The position numbers and the translations under genes are program-made. 64,000 nucleotides of DNA from Pelagimonas sp. (GTDB lineage: Bacteria; Pseudomonadota; Alphaproteobacteria; Rhodobacterales; Rhodobacteraceae). Position 1 is the stretch's first letter, and the number at the start of each line of letters is the position of its first letter. The notes beneath the pieces were generated by a model. It ran no database searches and was not told the DNA's origin. It saw only the letters and a list, made by a program, of their open reading frames with translations. Location: NCBI GenBank assembly GCA_025210265.1, contig JAOASD010000009.1:1-64000 (forward strand), in the 5' to 3' direction. Positions 54,627-63,367 of the stretch are shown one piece after another.

Positions 54627-55807
54627 GAAAGGGCCTCGGTAAATAGGGTTTCGAAACGATCTGCCACGTTGGACAGGATGAAATTTTCTTCGGCATAGGC
54701 GCGACCGGCCTGACCGGCGCGCGCTGCGGCGTCGGGGTTGTCGCGATAGGCCAGCGCGGCTTTGGTAAAGCCTGCGATGTCTTCGGGTTCGACCACGGTG
54801 CCGGCGCCGGTGTCGCGCAGGATCTGTGCGGCCAGGTTGTCGCGCGGCGCGGCCAGCACGATGGGGCGGCCCGCACAGAGGTAAGACAGGATTTTTGAGG
54901 GCACAGAGAACGTGCCTGCTTCGCGCTCAATCACCGCCAGCAGCACGTCACCCGATGCCAGCACTTCGGCAAAGCGGTCAAAGGGCTGCAAGGGCAGGGG
55001 GCGCAGGCGTGGCAGGCTGGCGGCGCGTTCTTGCAGATGATCCGCGCCAACCCCGGCAGAGACGAGAACCAGCTCTTCGTCCGAGGACAAATCCCCGGCC
55101 AGTCCGGCCAGCAGGGCCGGGTTGTGTTTCATCGCCAGCGTGCCGGAATAGAGGAACCGGGTGCCATCGGACAGGCCTTGTTCGTGCGCCCAGCCCGTGT
55201 CGCGCGCCATCACGTCGATTTCGTCAATTGCGCCCCAATTTGGGATCACGGCAACCCGGTCAGACGGGATGCCCCAGCGGTCGGTCTGCGGGCGGAAGGC
55301 CTCGGTAATGTGCAGCACGCGGGCGGCGCGGCGCATCTGGCGGCGTTCCAGAAACCGGTAATAGGCACCGATGCCATGGCCAATGCCGGGCAGCTTGCGG
55401 GCCAGCAGGCGCGAGGCGGCGATGGAATAGAAATCCTGACACCAGTAGATGAACGGCACGTTCGACGCGGCGCAGGCGGCGACAAGCCCTTCTTGGGCTT
55501 CGGTCGGGGTATTGCCGGATATCACGATATCGGGGCGGTTCTGCGCCACCCATGCGCCCAATTCCTTGCCATAGGCAATGTCGCCGGCGCGGCGCTGGCG
55601 GAAATTGGTCTTGGAATAGGTCAGCCCCGCGCCCAGCGGCAGAAAGCCAAGCCCGTCGGGGTCGCCCGCGACCACAGCCATGCGGCCCTTGGGCCCGGTA
55701 TCCCCGGCAAACCACGCATGGGTCACGCGATGACCGCGGCGGGCCAGTTCGCGCGACAGCTCGGCCTGGAACGGGTGGCCGGCAAAATCATGCAGCAGGA
55801 TGTTCAT
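54617..55807 (-). CDS. glycosyltransferase family 4 protein
   Basis: A 396-residue GT-B enzyme. It starts MNILLHDFAGHPFQAELSRELARRGHRV, with the GT4 donor domain FLYSGTLAMKHNPALLAGLA ... AVIEREAGTFSVPSKILSYLCAGRPIVLAAP. This resembles WcaI-like fucosyl/colanic-acid glycosyltransferases. ATG at 55807 is used; the longer frame to 55939 overlaps the epimerase. The donor sugar may be the product of that epimerase, which is inference. Confidence 0.87.
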   Translation of the reverse strand: MNILLHDFAGHPFQAELSRELARRGHRVTHAWFAGDTGPKGRMAVVAGDPDGLGFLPLGAGLTYSKTNFRQRRAGDIAYGKELGAWVAQNRPDIVISGNTPTEAQEGLVAACAASNVPFIYWCQDFYSIAASRLLARKLPGIGHGIGAYYRFLERRQMRRAARVLHITEAFRPQTDRWGIPSDRVAVIPNWGAIDEIDVMARDTGWAHEQGLSDGTRFLYSGTLAMKHNPALLAGLAGDLSSDEELVLVSAGVGADHLQERAASLPRLRPLPLQPFDRFAEVLASGDVLLAVIEREAGTFSVPSKILSYLCAGRPIVLAAPRDNLAAQILRDTGAGTVVEPEDIAGFTKAALAYRDNPDAAARAGQAGRAYAEENFILSNVADRFETLFTEALSCQ

Positions 55808-55892
55808 GCGCCGAGACTCTCTGATTTCGGACCCGTTGCAAGCGGAAAGCGCGGTCAGGTCGACCTGGGCCAGCCCCATGGCCACCCCTGCC

Positions 55893-56867
55893 TCAGCCCT
55901 GATTGTGCTGGCGCGCCAGTTCCGACGCGATCCAGGCATAGGTTTTTTCCATGCCCGCGCGCAGGGTTTCCGACGGCTCCCATCCCAGCTTTTCCGCGAT
56001 CAGGCGGTTGTCGGAATTGCGTCCGCGCACGCCTTCGGGGCCGGGAATGTTGTGGATCTTGATGTCTTTGCCAGAGATGTCGGCAACCATTCGGGCCAGA
56101 TCGTTGATCGAAATCATCTCTTCGGAGCCGATATTCACCGGGCCCTCAAAATCGGAACGCAGCAGGCGCGTGGTGCCCTCAAGGCATTCATCGACATAGA
56201 GGAAAGAGCGGGTCTGCAGCCCGTCGCCCCAGACCTCGATTGTGCCGCCATCGGGGCAGGCCGCAACCTTGCGGCACAGCGCGGCGGGGGCTTTTTCCTT
56301 GCCGCCATCCCAGGTGCCTTCGATGCCGAAAATATTGTGATAGCGCGCGACCCGGCATTCCATGCCAAAGTTGCGGTTATAGGCCAGATACAGCCGTTCC
56401 GAGAACAGTTTTTCCCAGCCATATTCGCTGTCGGGATTGGCGGGATAGGCGCTGTCCTCGGCACAGTTGGGGTTGTCGGGGTCCAGCTGGTTATGTTCGG
56501 GATACATGCAGGCGGACGAGCTGTAGAACACGCGCTTGATGTTGCGCTTGTGGCAGGCGTCCAGCACGTTCAGGTTGATCGTGGCCGAGTTATGCATGAT
56601 GTCGGCGTCGTTTTCGCCTGTGAACACATAGCCCGCACCGCCCATATCGGCGGCCAGCTGATACACCTCGTCAAAACGACGATCGACCACGGCGCGCACC
56701 ACCGATTGTTCGCGCAGATCGCCGATGACAAAATCATCCGCTTCGGTTTCGGCATGTTCGTTGAATTTCAGGTCAACGCCGCGCACCCAGAACCCTTCGC
56801 GCTTAAGCCGTTTTACAAGATGTCCGCCGATAAACCCGCCGGCGCCAAGAACAAGTGCGGTTTTCAT
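55893..56867 (-). CDS. GDP-mannose 3,5-epimerase-like NAD-dependent epimerase
   Basis: A 324-residue extended SDR with GAGGFIGGHLVKRL for NAD and the catalytic Tyr in SEYGWEKLFSE. The block YQLAADMGGAGYVF ... YSSSACMYPEHNQ closely follows the plant and bacterial GDP-mannose 3',5'-epimerase (GME) pattern, which yields GDP-L-galactose or GDP-L-gulose. It is the first gene of the seven-gene minus-strand EPS operon; ATG at 56867 has AGGG upstream. The exact sugar product is uncertain. Confidence 0.83.
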   Translation of the reverse strand: MKTALVLGAGGFIGGHLVKRLKREGFWVRGVDLKFNEHAETEADDFVIGDLREQSVVRAVVDRRFDEVYQLAADMGGAGYVFTGENDADIMHNSATINLNVLDACHKRNIKRVFYSSSACMYPEHNQLDPDNPNCAEDSAYPANPDSEYGWEKLFSERLYLAYNRNFGMECRVARYHNIFGIEGTWDGGKEKAPAALCRKVAACPDGGTIEVWGDGLQTRSFLYVDECLEGTTRLLRSDFEGPVNIGSEEMISINDLARMVADISGKDIKIHNIPGPEGVRGRNSDNRLIAEKLGWEPSETLRAGMEKTYAWIASELARQHNQG

Positions 56868-57179
56868 GAAAAGAACCCTGTTTGGTAAGATCGTGTTATG
56901 GTCGAATGACATCCCCCAACCCAAACGATTTCAAGCGGATCAGGGGCGCTGGTGCTTATCTCGGCGTATAGCCAAGGGGGGGGATCTTGGCCAGCCCTTC
57001 CCGGCAGCTCGACCCTTGGGAAAGGAGACAATTTGTGCCAGCTGCGTGAGAACAGGGCGGGGCGCGTAAAAAATTAACGCTATTTTAAAGGCTGGCTGTC
57101 GCGGCAGAGCCCTTTGCCACGGAAACAGCCTGAATTGGTCTTGACCGGCCTGCTGCGGGCGCGTCATGCAAAGCGGGTT
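56868..57179. promoter_or_regulatory. divergent gap between the EPS epimerase and the PPTase gene
   Basis: About 310 bp, expected to hold the promoters of the EPS operon (leftward) and the PPTase gene (rightward). I saw no convincing palindrome, promoter pair or gene here. Confidence 0.4.
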
Positions 57180-57905
57180 ATGACGCTTTCAGATCTGCTT
57201 TCCTTGCCGGACCTGTCCGATGGGTTTTTGCTGCCGGTCCAGCTGCACCGGCTGGGGACGGGTGTTATGGTGCAGGGGGGCTTTGATCCTGGGCGCTTTG
57301 CTCCGCAATTGTTCGATCAGCTGGGCGTGAATCGTCCCGACAGCCTGTCACGGGCGATTGACAAACGGCTGGCCGAATTTCTGGCGGGGCGGTGCATGGC
57401 GCAGATTGCGCAGGCCGGTCTGGGACATACCCCGCGCCCCGTCCTGATCGGAGCGGATCGCGCGCCGATCTGGCCCAACGGGATTGCGGGGGCGATCACC
57501 CATGCGCGCGGGCGCTGTGCCTGTTTTGCCGTGCCTGCGGGGCAGGGCGCGCCGGGGCTTGATACCGAACGGATCGCCACAGGATCGGCGCTGGATGCGA
57601 TTTTGCGCATGACCCTGTCCGCCGACGAAGCCGACCTGATCCGCCAGGCGCAGGATGTGGCGCAAACCGCGACCTTGTGCTTTTCCGCCAAAGAAACACT
57701 GTTCAAGGCGCTTTACCCCACAGTGCGCCGCCATTTCGGGTTTTCCTGTGCAGAGCTGAAAAACCTGCCGGGCGACACGCAATTGCAGCTGGTCCTGGCC
57801 GAAGATCTGCACAACAGCCTGCCCGCAGGGGCGGTCTTTGACATTCAGTATCATCTGGCGGACGGGTATGTGACGACCTGGATGTTGCACCGACCCTGCG
57901 CCTAG
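57180..57905 (+). CDS. 4'-phosphopantetheinyl transferase (EntD/Sfp type)
   Basis: A 241-residue PPTase. Key motifs are NGIAGAITHARGRCACFAV, GLDTERI (Mg2+ ligand Asp) and CFSAKETLFKALYP (the FSxKE signature). It would add the phosphopantetheine arm from CoA to carrier proteins such as that at 63368. ATG at 57180 is used (the alternative TTG at 57114 is less likely), though the ribosome site is weak. It overlaps the stop of the convergent unknown gene by four bases. Confidence 0.85.
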   Translation: MTLSDLLSLPDLSDGFLLPVQLHRLGTGVMVQGGFDPGRFAPQLFDQLGVNRPDSLSRAIDKRLAEFLAGRCMAQIAQAGLGHTPRPVLIGADRAPIWPNGIAGAITHARGRCACFAVPAGQGAPGLDTERIATGSALDAILRMTLSADEADLIRQAQDVAQTATLCFSAKETLFKALYPTVRRHFGFSCAELKNLPGDTQLQLVLAEDLHNSLPAGAVFDIQYHLADGYVTTWMLHRPCA

Positions 57906-58423
57906 GCCGCGCGGGTGCTCCAGCATTCAAACAGGGCGGCGGCATGTTCCGGGTCACGGTTTGACACCACCCGAAAATGTGTTTCCGACAGCGCGGCATC
58001 GCCGATGGATTGCGCGCCGCTGGCCAGCAGGATACGGCACCAATCCGCGCACCACGTGGCCAGACCTGTATGCCCCATGTCGCTGGTTTCAAAGGCCTGG
58101 GTGGCTTTGGTCAGCATAGCCCCATCCGACGCGGTGGCCGCATAGGCGCAGCCTGCAAGATACTGCAGCAGATGTGCTTCGTGTGAAGACGCGCCCTGGG
58201 CGGCCTGCAGCGCGGCCTTCAGCATCTCATGCCCGGTGCGCCTGTAAGGAATGCGCTGCTGCTGCGATGTAAACCCTGTGCTGCCCAGCAACAGAAAGCT
58301 GCCTTTGGCCCCAACCCCGTACCAGGATCCGCCCGAGCTGCTGATATGGGATTCAGCAGCGGCCAGCGCGCGGGCAAACGCATCCGTGCGGTTTTCCAAC
58401 AGGTCTTTTAGCAATGGCAACAT
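57902..58423 (-). CDS. unknown protein in the luxI operon
   Basis: A 173-residue protein I do not recognise. It is predicted soluble and mostly helical, without signal peptide or membrane segment, with a short Ser/Gly-rich segment (ESHISSSGGSWYGVGAKGS) near residue 30. The final part has four Cys/Trp-containing helices (TWCADWCRILL, ALFECWS). The start lies 31 bp after the luxI stop, so it is likely co-transcribed with luxI. A role in quorum sensing or in the adjacent pathway is guilt by association only. Confidence 0.6.
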   Translation of the reverse strand: MLPLLKDLLENRTDAFARALAAAESHISSSGGSWYGVGAKGSFLLLGSTGFTSQQQRIPYRRTGHEMLKAALQAAQGASSHEAHLLQYLAGCAYAATASDGAMLTKATQAFETSDMGHTGLATWCADWCRILLASGAQSIGDAALSETHFRVVSNRDPEHAAALFECWSTRAA

Positions 58424-58453
58424 CACATGGTCCTTGACAGGTCTGAGTGTAAG

Positions 58454-59131
58454 TTAGGCCGCCAGGTGCATCGCGGCCAGTGCGGCAGGCGGGATCGACA
58501 CAGCGGGCAGGGCACTTTCTGCCAGCAGAGGGCCATGCAGATCGTGACGGTGACGCAGCCCGGTCAGAATATCCTGGCTGACCTCAAAGGACGCGCAATA
58601 GACCGGGCGTCGCCCATATTCATGTGCGGATCCGTGCATATCGAAATCCAGCCCGGCACGGCGGTAGACACGGGACATGCAGGCTTCGAAATTTGACACC
58701 AACCGGGTCACGCCCAGATCGACCGCCATTTCACACAGGGCCACAAAAAGCAGGTTAAAGGCTTTGGCGGCATCGACCCCGTCCAGATCACGCAGGATCG
58801 CGGTTTCATCCACGCACATCCGGGTGCCTTCCCAGACATCGGGGCGGATCAGATCCTGATTGCGGCCATGGGTGGCGTGAAACACATCATGCAAAAGCGT
58901 CGGCCCCGAGGTCGGCAGCAGGCGCAGCCCGCCGTAAATGACCTGCTGATCTTCGCTGCACCAGATCAGATAAGTGGCGTCCATTTCATCATATTCATCT
59001 TTTTCAATTTCGCCTTTTACGGGTACGTCCCATTCCAGCTGATCAAAGAACACGCGTTTGCGAAGGCCGAAAAACCCGGTCAGAAGGGTTTGGTATTCCT
59101 GGTGTTGATGAGGCTGGATCGAAACAAACAT
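58454..59131 (-). CDS. LuxI-family acyl-homoserine lactone synthase
   Basis: A 225-residue LuxI enzyme that makes an acyl-homoserine lactone from SAM and acyl-ACP. All hallmark residues are at their canonical positions: R24, F28, W34 (LRKRVFFDQLEWDV), D45 and D48 (EKDEYDEMD), R70 (GGLRLLP), E101 and R104 (WEGTRMCVD). The gene diverges from luxR, as in many Roseobacter systems. AGGAG lies before the ATG. The acyl chain cannot be predicted from this. Confidence 0.95.
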   Translation of the reverse strand: MFVSIQPHQHQEYQTLLTGFFGLRKRVFFDQLEWDVPVKGEIEKDEYDEMDATYLIWCSEDQQVIYGGLRLLPTSGPTLLHDVFHATHGRNQDLIRPDVWEGTRMCVDETAILRDLDGVDAAKAFNLLFVALCEMAVDLGVTRLVSNFEACMSRVYRRAGLDFDMHGSAHEYGRRPVYCASFEVSQDILTGLRHRHDLHGPLLAESALPAVSIPPAALAAMHLAA

Positions 59132-59404
59132 CTTAGGCTCCTGCTGTTGGTGCCTTGACGCTATGCTTCTGTAATTGTTTGGAAAATTTCCCCGGATGGG
59201 CCCCTCAATCCGATCCCGTACAATTGTGGGGTTTCGGAAATTCTGGCTTTGTCTTAGGGTCTCGCGCCGCGCGCGGGGCGGGGGTGTCTCCTGTTTGCTG
59301 GGGCCTTAGGGGCGATGTGGGAAAGGTGTATCTGCAACCGAAAGAATATTGACTTGCGCCGGGATATGGTCATTCGTGCTGCTGCGAACAGGGTAGGGGG
59401 CAGC
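59132..59404. promoter_or_regulatory. luxI-luxR divergent intergenic region with candidate lux-box
   Basis: About 270 bp without a gene. An imperfect palindrome at 59216-59231 (CC-N2-ACAATTGT-N2-GG) lies ~85-100 bp upstream of luxI and is the best candidate for LuxR binding. It does not match the classical Vibrio lux box closely, so support is low. Confidence 0.3.
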
Positions 59405-60121
59405 ATGGTAAAAGGTGAAGATCTCATGGATTTGAGAAGCGACATCATTCTTGCGGGTTCGGTGCAGGAATCGATCGAACTTCTGACCGATTTTTTCAAA
59501 GTCGATTATTTTACGCTGCATCTGTTTCGCGGGGGCACCGATGTGGGCATTATCCCCTATGTGCGCACCAATTACCCGGCGGGGTGGGTGTCGCATTATC
59601 TGCTGAATGATTACGTGCGGATTGACCCGGTTCTGAAACATGCCGAATCCCATTTCGACCCGTTTTGCTGGTCGGACATCACGCTGGATGGGCCGCAATT
59701 GCAGATGATGCAAAATGCCATTGCAGCGGGGGTGGGGCAGACCGGGTTCAGCATTTCTCATGTTGATCCGTTCAGCCGCCGCAGCGTTTTGTCGTTTAAC
59801 GCGCAGGAGGCCCCGGATGGCGACAGCTGGAAACCCTTTCTGGCAGAGAATGGCGATAAGCTGGGCGGCCTTGCCGCGGATTTGCATCTGAAGGCGCTGG
59901 CGGAAATCAATATCGAAGACGCCGATCTGCCACAGCTGTCGCCCCGCGAAAGCGAGTGTTTGAAATGGACTGCCGAGGGCAAGGCGCATACGGAAATAGC
60001 CATCATCCTGGGTCTGTCTGAACATACCGTGCGCAGCTATCTCAAGGTCGCGCGGATCAAACTGGACAGCGTGTCTTTGGCCCAGGCCGTGGCCAAGGCG
60101 TCTTCGATGGGGCTGATCTGA
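59405..60121 (+). CDS. LuxR-family AHL-dependent regulator
   Basis: A 238-residue LuxR. The N-terminal autoinducer-binding domain shows DYFTLHLFRGG, WVSHYLLNDYVRIDPVLKHAE (canonical W, Y and D positions) and FSISHVDPFSRRSVLSF. The C-terminal HTH is LSPRESECLKWTAEGKAHTEIA, ILGLSEHTVRSYLKVARIKL. ATG at 59405 is chosen because a G-rich ribosome site (GGTAGGGGGC) precedes it; the start at 59315 has none. It is the cognate receptor of the divergent LuxI and converges with the esterase gene, 13 bp apart. Confidence 0.93.
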   Translation: MVKGEDLMDLRSDIILAGSVQESIELLTDFFKVDYFTLHLFRGGTDVGIIPYVRTNYPAGWVSHYLLNDYVRIDPVLKHAESHFDPFCWSDITLDGPQLQMMQNAIAAGVGQTGFSISHVDPFSRRSVLSFNAQEAPDGDSWKPFLAENGDKLGGLAADLHLKALAEINIEDADLPQLSPRESECLKWTAEGKAHTEIAIILGLSEHTVRSYLKVARIKLDSVSLAQAVAKASSMGLI

Positions 60122-60134
60122 AACCCGTGTGATG

Positions 60135-61010
60135 TCAGGCATCTGTCAGGGCTCTGTCTAGGCTGCGGGCGATGGATGTCACAGCCCGAGCCGCGGCATC
60201 GCTGCTGCCGGAATACAGACAGAAATCATGCGGCAGATCCTCATGGTCTTCCAGCTGCATCAGCCGCCCGGCGCGGTGCAGCGCGGCCCCGAACCTGCGG
60301 GCTTGAGGGGCCAGAATATCCGCCCCCGCCACATGCAGCCCGACCGGGGGCAGGGCGCGCAGCTGCGTGCTCCACATCTGGCAGGGCACGGGCTGACCGG
60401 CGCAGAGCGGACGGATGAAGCCGTAGAACCATTCCATCATGTCGCTGTCCAGAAAATGGCCCTGCCCATGGGGATCATTGGCAGCCACCTGCAGATCCGT
60501 CACCGGATAGATCAGCTGCAGCGCGGTGATCTGCGGGCTTTGCATCCGCGCGGCCAGTTGCACCGCCAGCAGGCCACCCACACTGTCCCCCATCAGGGTA
60601 AAGTCCCAGTCGGGATACCTGGCAAGCTGATCGCGCAGGCGGTGTTCCAGCTGGTGCAGGATCGCGGGGCCAGGGGTGCCCGGCGCTTTGTCATAGTCCA
60701 GCGCCAGCACGGTCAGCCCGGTTTGATCGGCCAGCTGGCCCAGAAAGGGCGCAAAGACCTGAGGCGTATAGAACACCAGCCCGCCGCCATGCAGATAGAT
60801 CACGCCACGGCGCGGGGCGGGGTTGGATGGCACGAGGCGCAGCCCGGCCTGATCCGGCAGGTCCGATACCGTGACAGTGTCGGGCAAAGCCGGCGCGTGG
60901 CGCGCCACCCAGGTCGCGGCGGCGCTGCGGCCAAAGTCGGCGGATTGGCGTGGATCGCCCTGCATCATAAAGCGGCGCAGGGTGGCAAGCCGTTTGAAAT
61001 CCGGGTGCAT
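60135..61010 (-). CDS. alpha/beta hydrolase, hormone-sensitive-lipase type esterase
   Basis: A 291-residue hydrolase with the oxyanion motif YLHGGGLVF, nucleophile GDSVGG, and a likely catalytic His near HDFCLYSG; the Asp is probably in GADILAP. This is the HSL/carboxylesterase family. It is the last gene of the carrier-protein operon and could release or tailor the product. ATG at 61010 has AAAGGA upstream; the frame continuing to 61343 is antisense to nothing useful and is ignored. Cytoplasmic (no signal). Confidence 0.85.
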   Translation of the reverse strand: MHPDFKRLATLRRFMMQGDPRQSADFGRSAAATWVARHAPALPDTVTVSDLPDQAGLRLVPSNPAPRRGVIYLHGGGLVFYTPQVFAPFLGQLADQTGLTVLALDYDKAPGTPGPAILHQLEHRLRDQLARYPDWDFTLMGDSVGGLLAVQLAARMQSPQITALQLIYPVTDLQVAANDPHGQGHFLDSDMMEWFYGFIRPLCAGQPVPCQMWSTQLRALPPVGLHVAGADILAPQARRFGAALHRAGRLMQLEDHEDLPHDFCLYSGSSDAAARAVTSIARSLDRALTDA

Positions 61011-61023
61011 GGGGTGTCCTTTC

Positions 61024-61896
61024 TCAGGCGGCGACATGGGTTTCGTGGGGCTGCACCCGTTGCAGGGCAAAGCTGTGCGGGCGGGCTTCGCCGCTTGTGT
61101 CAAAGGTGATCGGCCCCAGAACCGTATCATGGGGATGATGCGGCCCGGCAAAGCGCGCGGCGACTTGCAGGGCGGCGATGGTTTCCCAGAAATAGGCTCC
61201 GGTTTGGGGCTGAATGCGCTGGATCCTGTGTGCGACCGGGCCCATGGGTTTGGGACGCAGCGCGCCCAGAACCACTTTGGTCTGGGTGAAATCAACCCCG
61301 GCGCGCACCAGATCCCCGGCCAGGTCCGGGCAATCCGCATCATCGGTCAGGATCAGGCGGTGCGCTTTGGTCGCGCCAGCCAGCGCCAGCAACGGCCTGT
61401 ACAGACCAGAGATCAGCACCGTGCCCGTCGCGGCGCGCGGGACAAACCGGTTGCTCGCGCGCACCTGTTCAACCACGCTGTTGCCATGGGCGGATCCATC
61501 CGACAGGGCCGCATGGATTGGCCCTTTTACCGCATCGCACAGCCACGCCACATAATCGCGATCCGTGTCGCAGACCCGGAATACGCCTTGATGGCGGGTC
61601 AGGTCGCTGCGGGTGGCGGCGGGCAGGATCAGTGGCAGCCCAGCCTGCGCATAAAGCGGCGCAGCGGCCATGGCGGCAGAAGAGGCAAAATGCCCGACCA
61701 CAATATCCGGTTTTGCGGCGATGATCTGGGCCGCCGCCTTGGCCCCGCCTTCGGCACAGGCGCGGTCATTATACAGCGTGACAGTGACATCCGCCCCCAA
61801 CGCGACCTGGCGGGCGGTCTCTACCGCGCGCAGAAATCCCGGTGTGTGGACGCTGATATTTAGGTCCAGACAGGCAACGCAGGCGATGGAAATCAT
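61024..61896 (-). CDS. type-1 periplasmic-binding-fold protein without signal peptide
   Basis: A 290-residue protein resembling branched-chain amino acid/amide-binding receptors (IACVACLDLNISVHTPGFLRAVE; KPDIVVGHFASSAAMAAAPLYAQAGLPLILPAAT; THRLILTDDADC-like). It starts directly in the mature fold, with no secretion signal, so it is probably cytoplasmic. It overlaps the FAD enzyme stop (ATGA) and lies 13 bp before the esterase. Such proteins can act as ligand sensors (AmiC precedent) or carry a substrate; which applies is unknown. Confidence 0.72.
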   Translation of the reverse strand: MISIACVACLDLNISVHTPGFLRAVETARQVALGADVTVTLYNDRACAEGGAKAAAQIIAAKPDIVVGHFASSAAMAAAPLYAQAGLPLILPAATRSDLTRHQGVFRVCDTDRDYVAWLCDAVKGPIHAALSDGSAHGNSVVEQVRASNRFVPRAATGTVLISGLYRPLLALAGATKAHRLILTDDADCPDLAGDLVRAGVDFTQTKVVLGALRPKPMGPVAHRIQRIQPQTGAYFWETIAALQVAARFAGPHHPHDTVLGPITFDTSGEARPHSFALQRVQPHETHVAA

Positions 61897-62945
61897 AGCG
61901 CGCCCCGCTCCATCCAGCCTGACACCATCTGCTGCGCCAGCGCCGGGATATATTTGGCACCCCGCCCGGAAAATCCGCAAAACGCCCCTGCTGCGCTGTC
62001 TGACGGGGTGCGCAGGATAGGCAGGAAGTCCTCGGTATAGCCGTCATGCCCGACATGGACCGAGATCGGATCATAGGCGTCGCTGCCCAGCAGGGTTTTG
62101 CGAAACCCGGTATTCTGGCGCATGGCCTGATCGGGATCGACGGCCAGGTCTTCGGGGGTGGCGCTTTCGGCGGGTTTTGCGCCGCCCACATAGAAATGCC
62201 CGGTCTGGCCGGGGCGCAGATAACAGCCCTGCGCTTCGTCGATCAGGCACAGATTGGGGTGATCAGCCGATTTCGACGAAAAGCTGCTGAGCACGATGGA
62301 CCGGGTGCGCACGGCCTCGGGCTGGTCCAGAAGATGCGGTGCAGCGCCTGTGGCAACGATCACGCGGCGCGCGCGGATCCCGCCAAAACCGGTTTCGACG
62401 CGCAGGTGATCGCTCTGCTGCCGAATGCGTCGGACGCGCACGCCCTCGATTGCGCTGGCCCCCAGAGACTGCGCCCGGTCGGTCAGCGCCCTTGCAGCAA
62501 TGCGGGGGTTGATATGTCCGGCCTGCGGCTCCCAGATCGCCATACGCCCATCACGGGTATAATCCGGGTGCAGCGCGGGGCAGCGGTCGGCAATCTCGGC
62601 AGCGGGGACCAGGCGCATCCCGTGATCGGCATTGTCCTGCCGTTCCACAAACCTGCGCGCCTGTTCGATATTTTCGGGCGCAAGGAAATAGGCCAGCCCG
62701 ATCGGGGTATATAATTCCGGGTGATCTGCGCCGAAATCGCGCCAGAACCGCAGCCCCGCGCTGGCGTAGTCTGCCAGTTCCGGCTGGGGATCATACACCC
62801 GCACCATGCCGCGCGAATGGGCCGTGGCACCGCCGCCGCCGACCACGTTGTCTTCGACCATCAGGGCGGACAGGCCCTGCTGCTGGCAGGCAAACAGCAG
62901 CGACGCCCCTGACAGCCCGCCTCCGATGATGATGACGTCTTCCAT
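61893..62945 (-). CDS. FAD-dependent oxidoreductase, DAO/glycine-oxidase type
   Basis: A 350-residue D-amino-acid-oxidase-superfamily flavoenzyme: GGGLSGASLLFACQQQGL for FAD, VVGGGGATAHSRGMVRVYD, RRVIVATGAAPHLL, and the C-terminal LRTPSDSAAGAFCGFSGRGAKYIPALA. It probably oxidises an amine or amino acid, perhaps bound to the carrier protein of this operon. ATG at 62945 sits in a TGATG overlap with the cupin stop. Substrate is not predictable. Confidence 0.83.
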   Translation of the reverse strand: MEDVIIIGGGLSGASLLFACQQQGLSALMVEDNVVGGGGATAHSRGMVRVYDPQPELADYASAGLRFWRDFGADHPELYTPIGLAYFLAPENIEQARRFVERQDNADHGMRLVPAAEIADRCPALHPDYTRDGRMAIWEPQAGHINPRIAARALTDRAQSLGASAIEGVRVRRIRQQSDHLRVETGFGGIRARRVIVATGAAPHLLDQPEAVRTRSIVLSSFSSKSADHPNLCLIDEAQGCYLRPGQTGHFYVGGAKPAESATPEDLAVDPDQAMRQNTGFRKTLLGSDAYDPISVHVGHDGYTEDFLPILRTPSDSAAGAFCGFSGRGAKYIPALAQQMVSGWMERGAL

Positions 62946-63364
62946 CACCGAGCCACCAGTTCAGGAAGCACCAGGTCCGGGGCTGCGCTGCGCGCCTGCG
63001 CTTCGGCGGCTTGATATTTGGCCACGTCTTCGCTGCTCCACCAGATTGTGTAGAAATGGAACGGCGCGTCTGAGCTGTTGCGCACAAAATGATCCATGCC
63101 GCGTGGGATCATCACCACATCCCCCTGCGAAATCGCATGGGATACACCATCCAGAATGACCTCGGCCTGGCCCTGCACGGCGATGAACATTTCGTCTTCG
63201 TCGCTGGGGGAATTGACATGGGCCAGGGTGTCATCGCCGGGGCGCACGATGCAATAGCCCCCGCCAAAAGGCGGCGTCACGCCGGGCCAGGGAAAGGTGC
63301 GGATTCCGTCCAGCCCATATTCAGTGTGCAGTTTGTCGGTCGAAAATTTACGGATCAGGTCCAT
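62945..63364 (-). CDS. cupin-fold protein
   Basis: A 139-residue single-domain cupin. The motif 1 region (VNSPSDEDEMFIAVQGQAEVILDG) and motif 2 (GDVVMIPRGMDHFVRNSSD) keep E and a late H, so metal binding is possible, but one of the usual His residues of motif 1 is replaced by Ser/Pro. It could be an isomerase, dioxygenase or sensor. It lies between ACP and the FAD enzyme with near-zero spacing. Confidence 0.83.
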   Translation of the reverse strand: MDLIRKFSTDKLHTEYGLDGIRTFPWPGVTPPFGGGYCIVRPGDDTLAHVNSPSDEDEMFIAVQGQAEVILDGVSHAISQGDVVMIPRGMDHFVRNSSDAPFHFYTIWWSSEDVAKYQAAEAQARSAAPDLVLPELVAR

Positions 63365-63367
63365 GGG

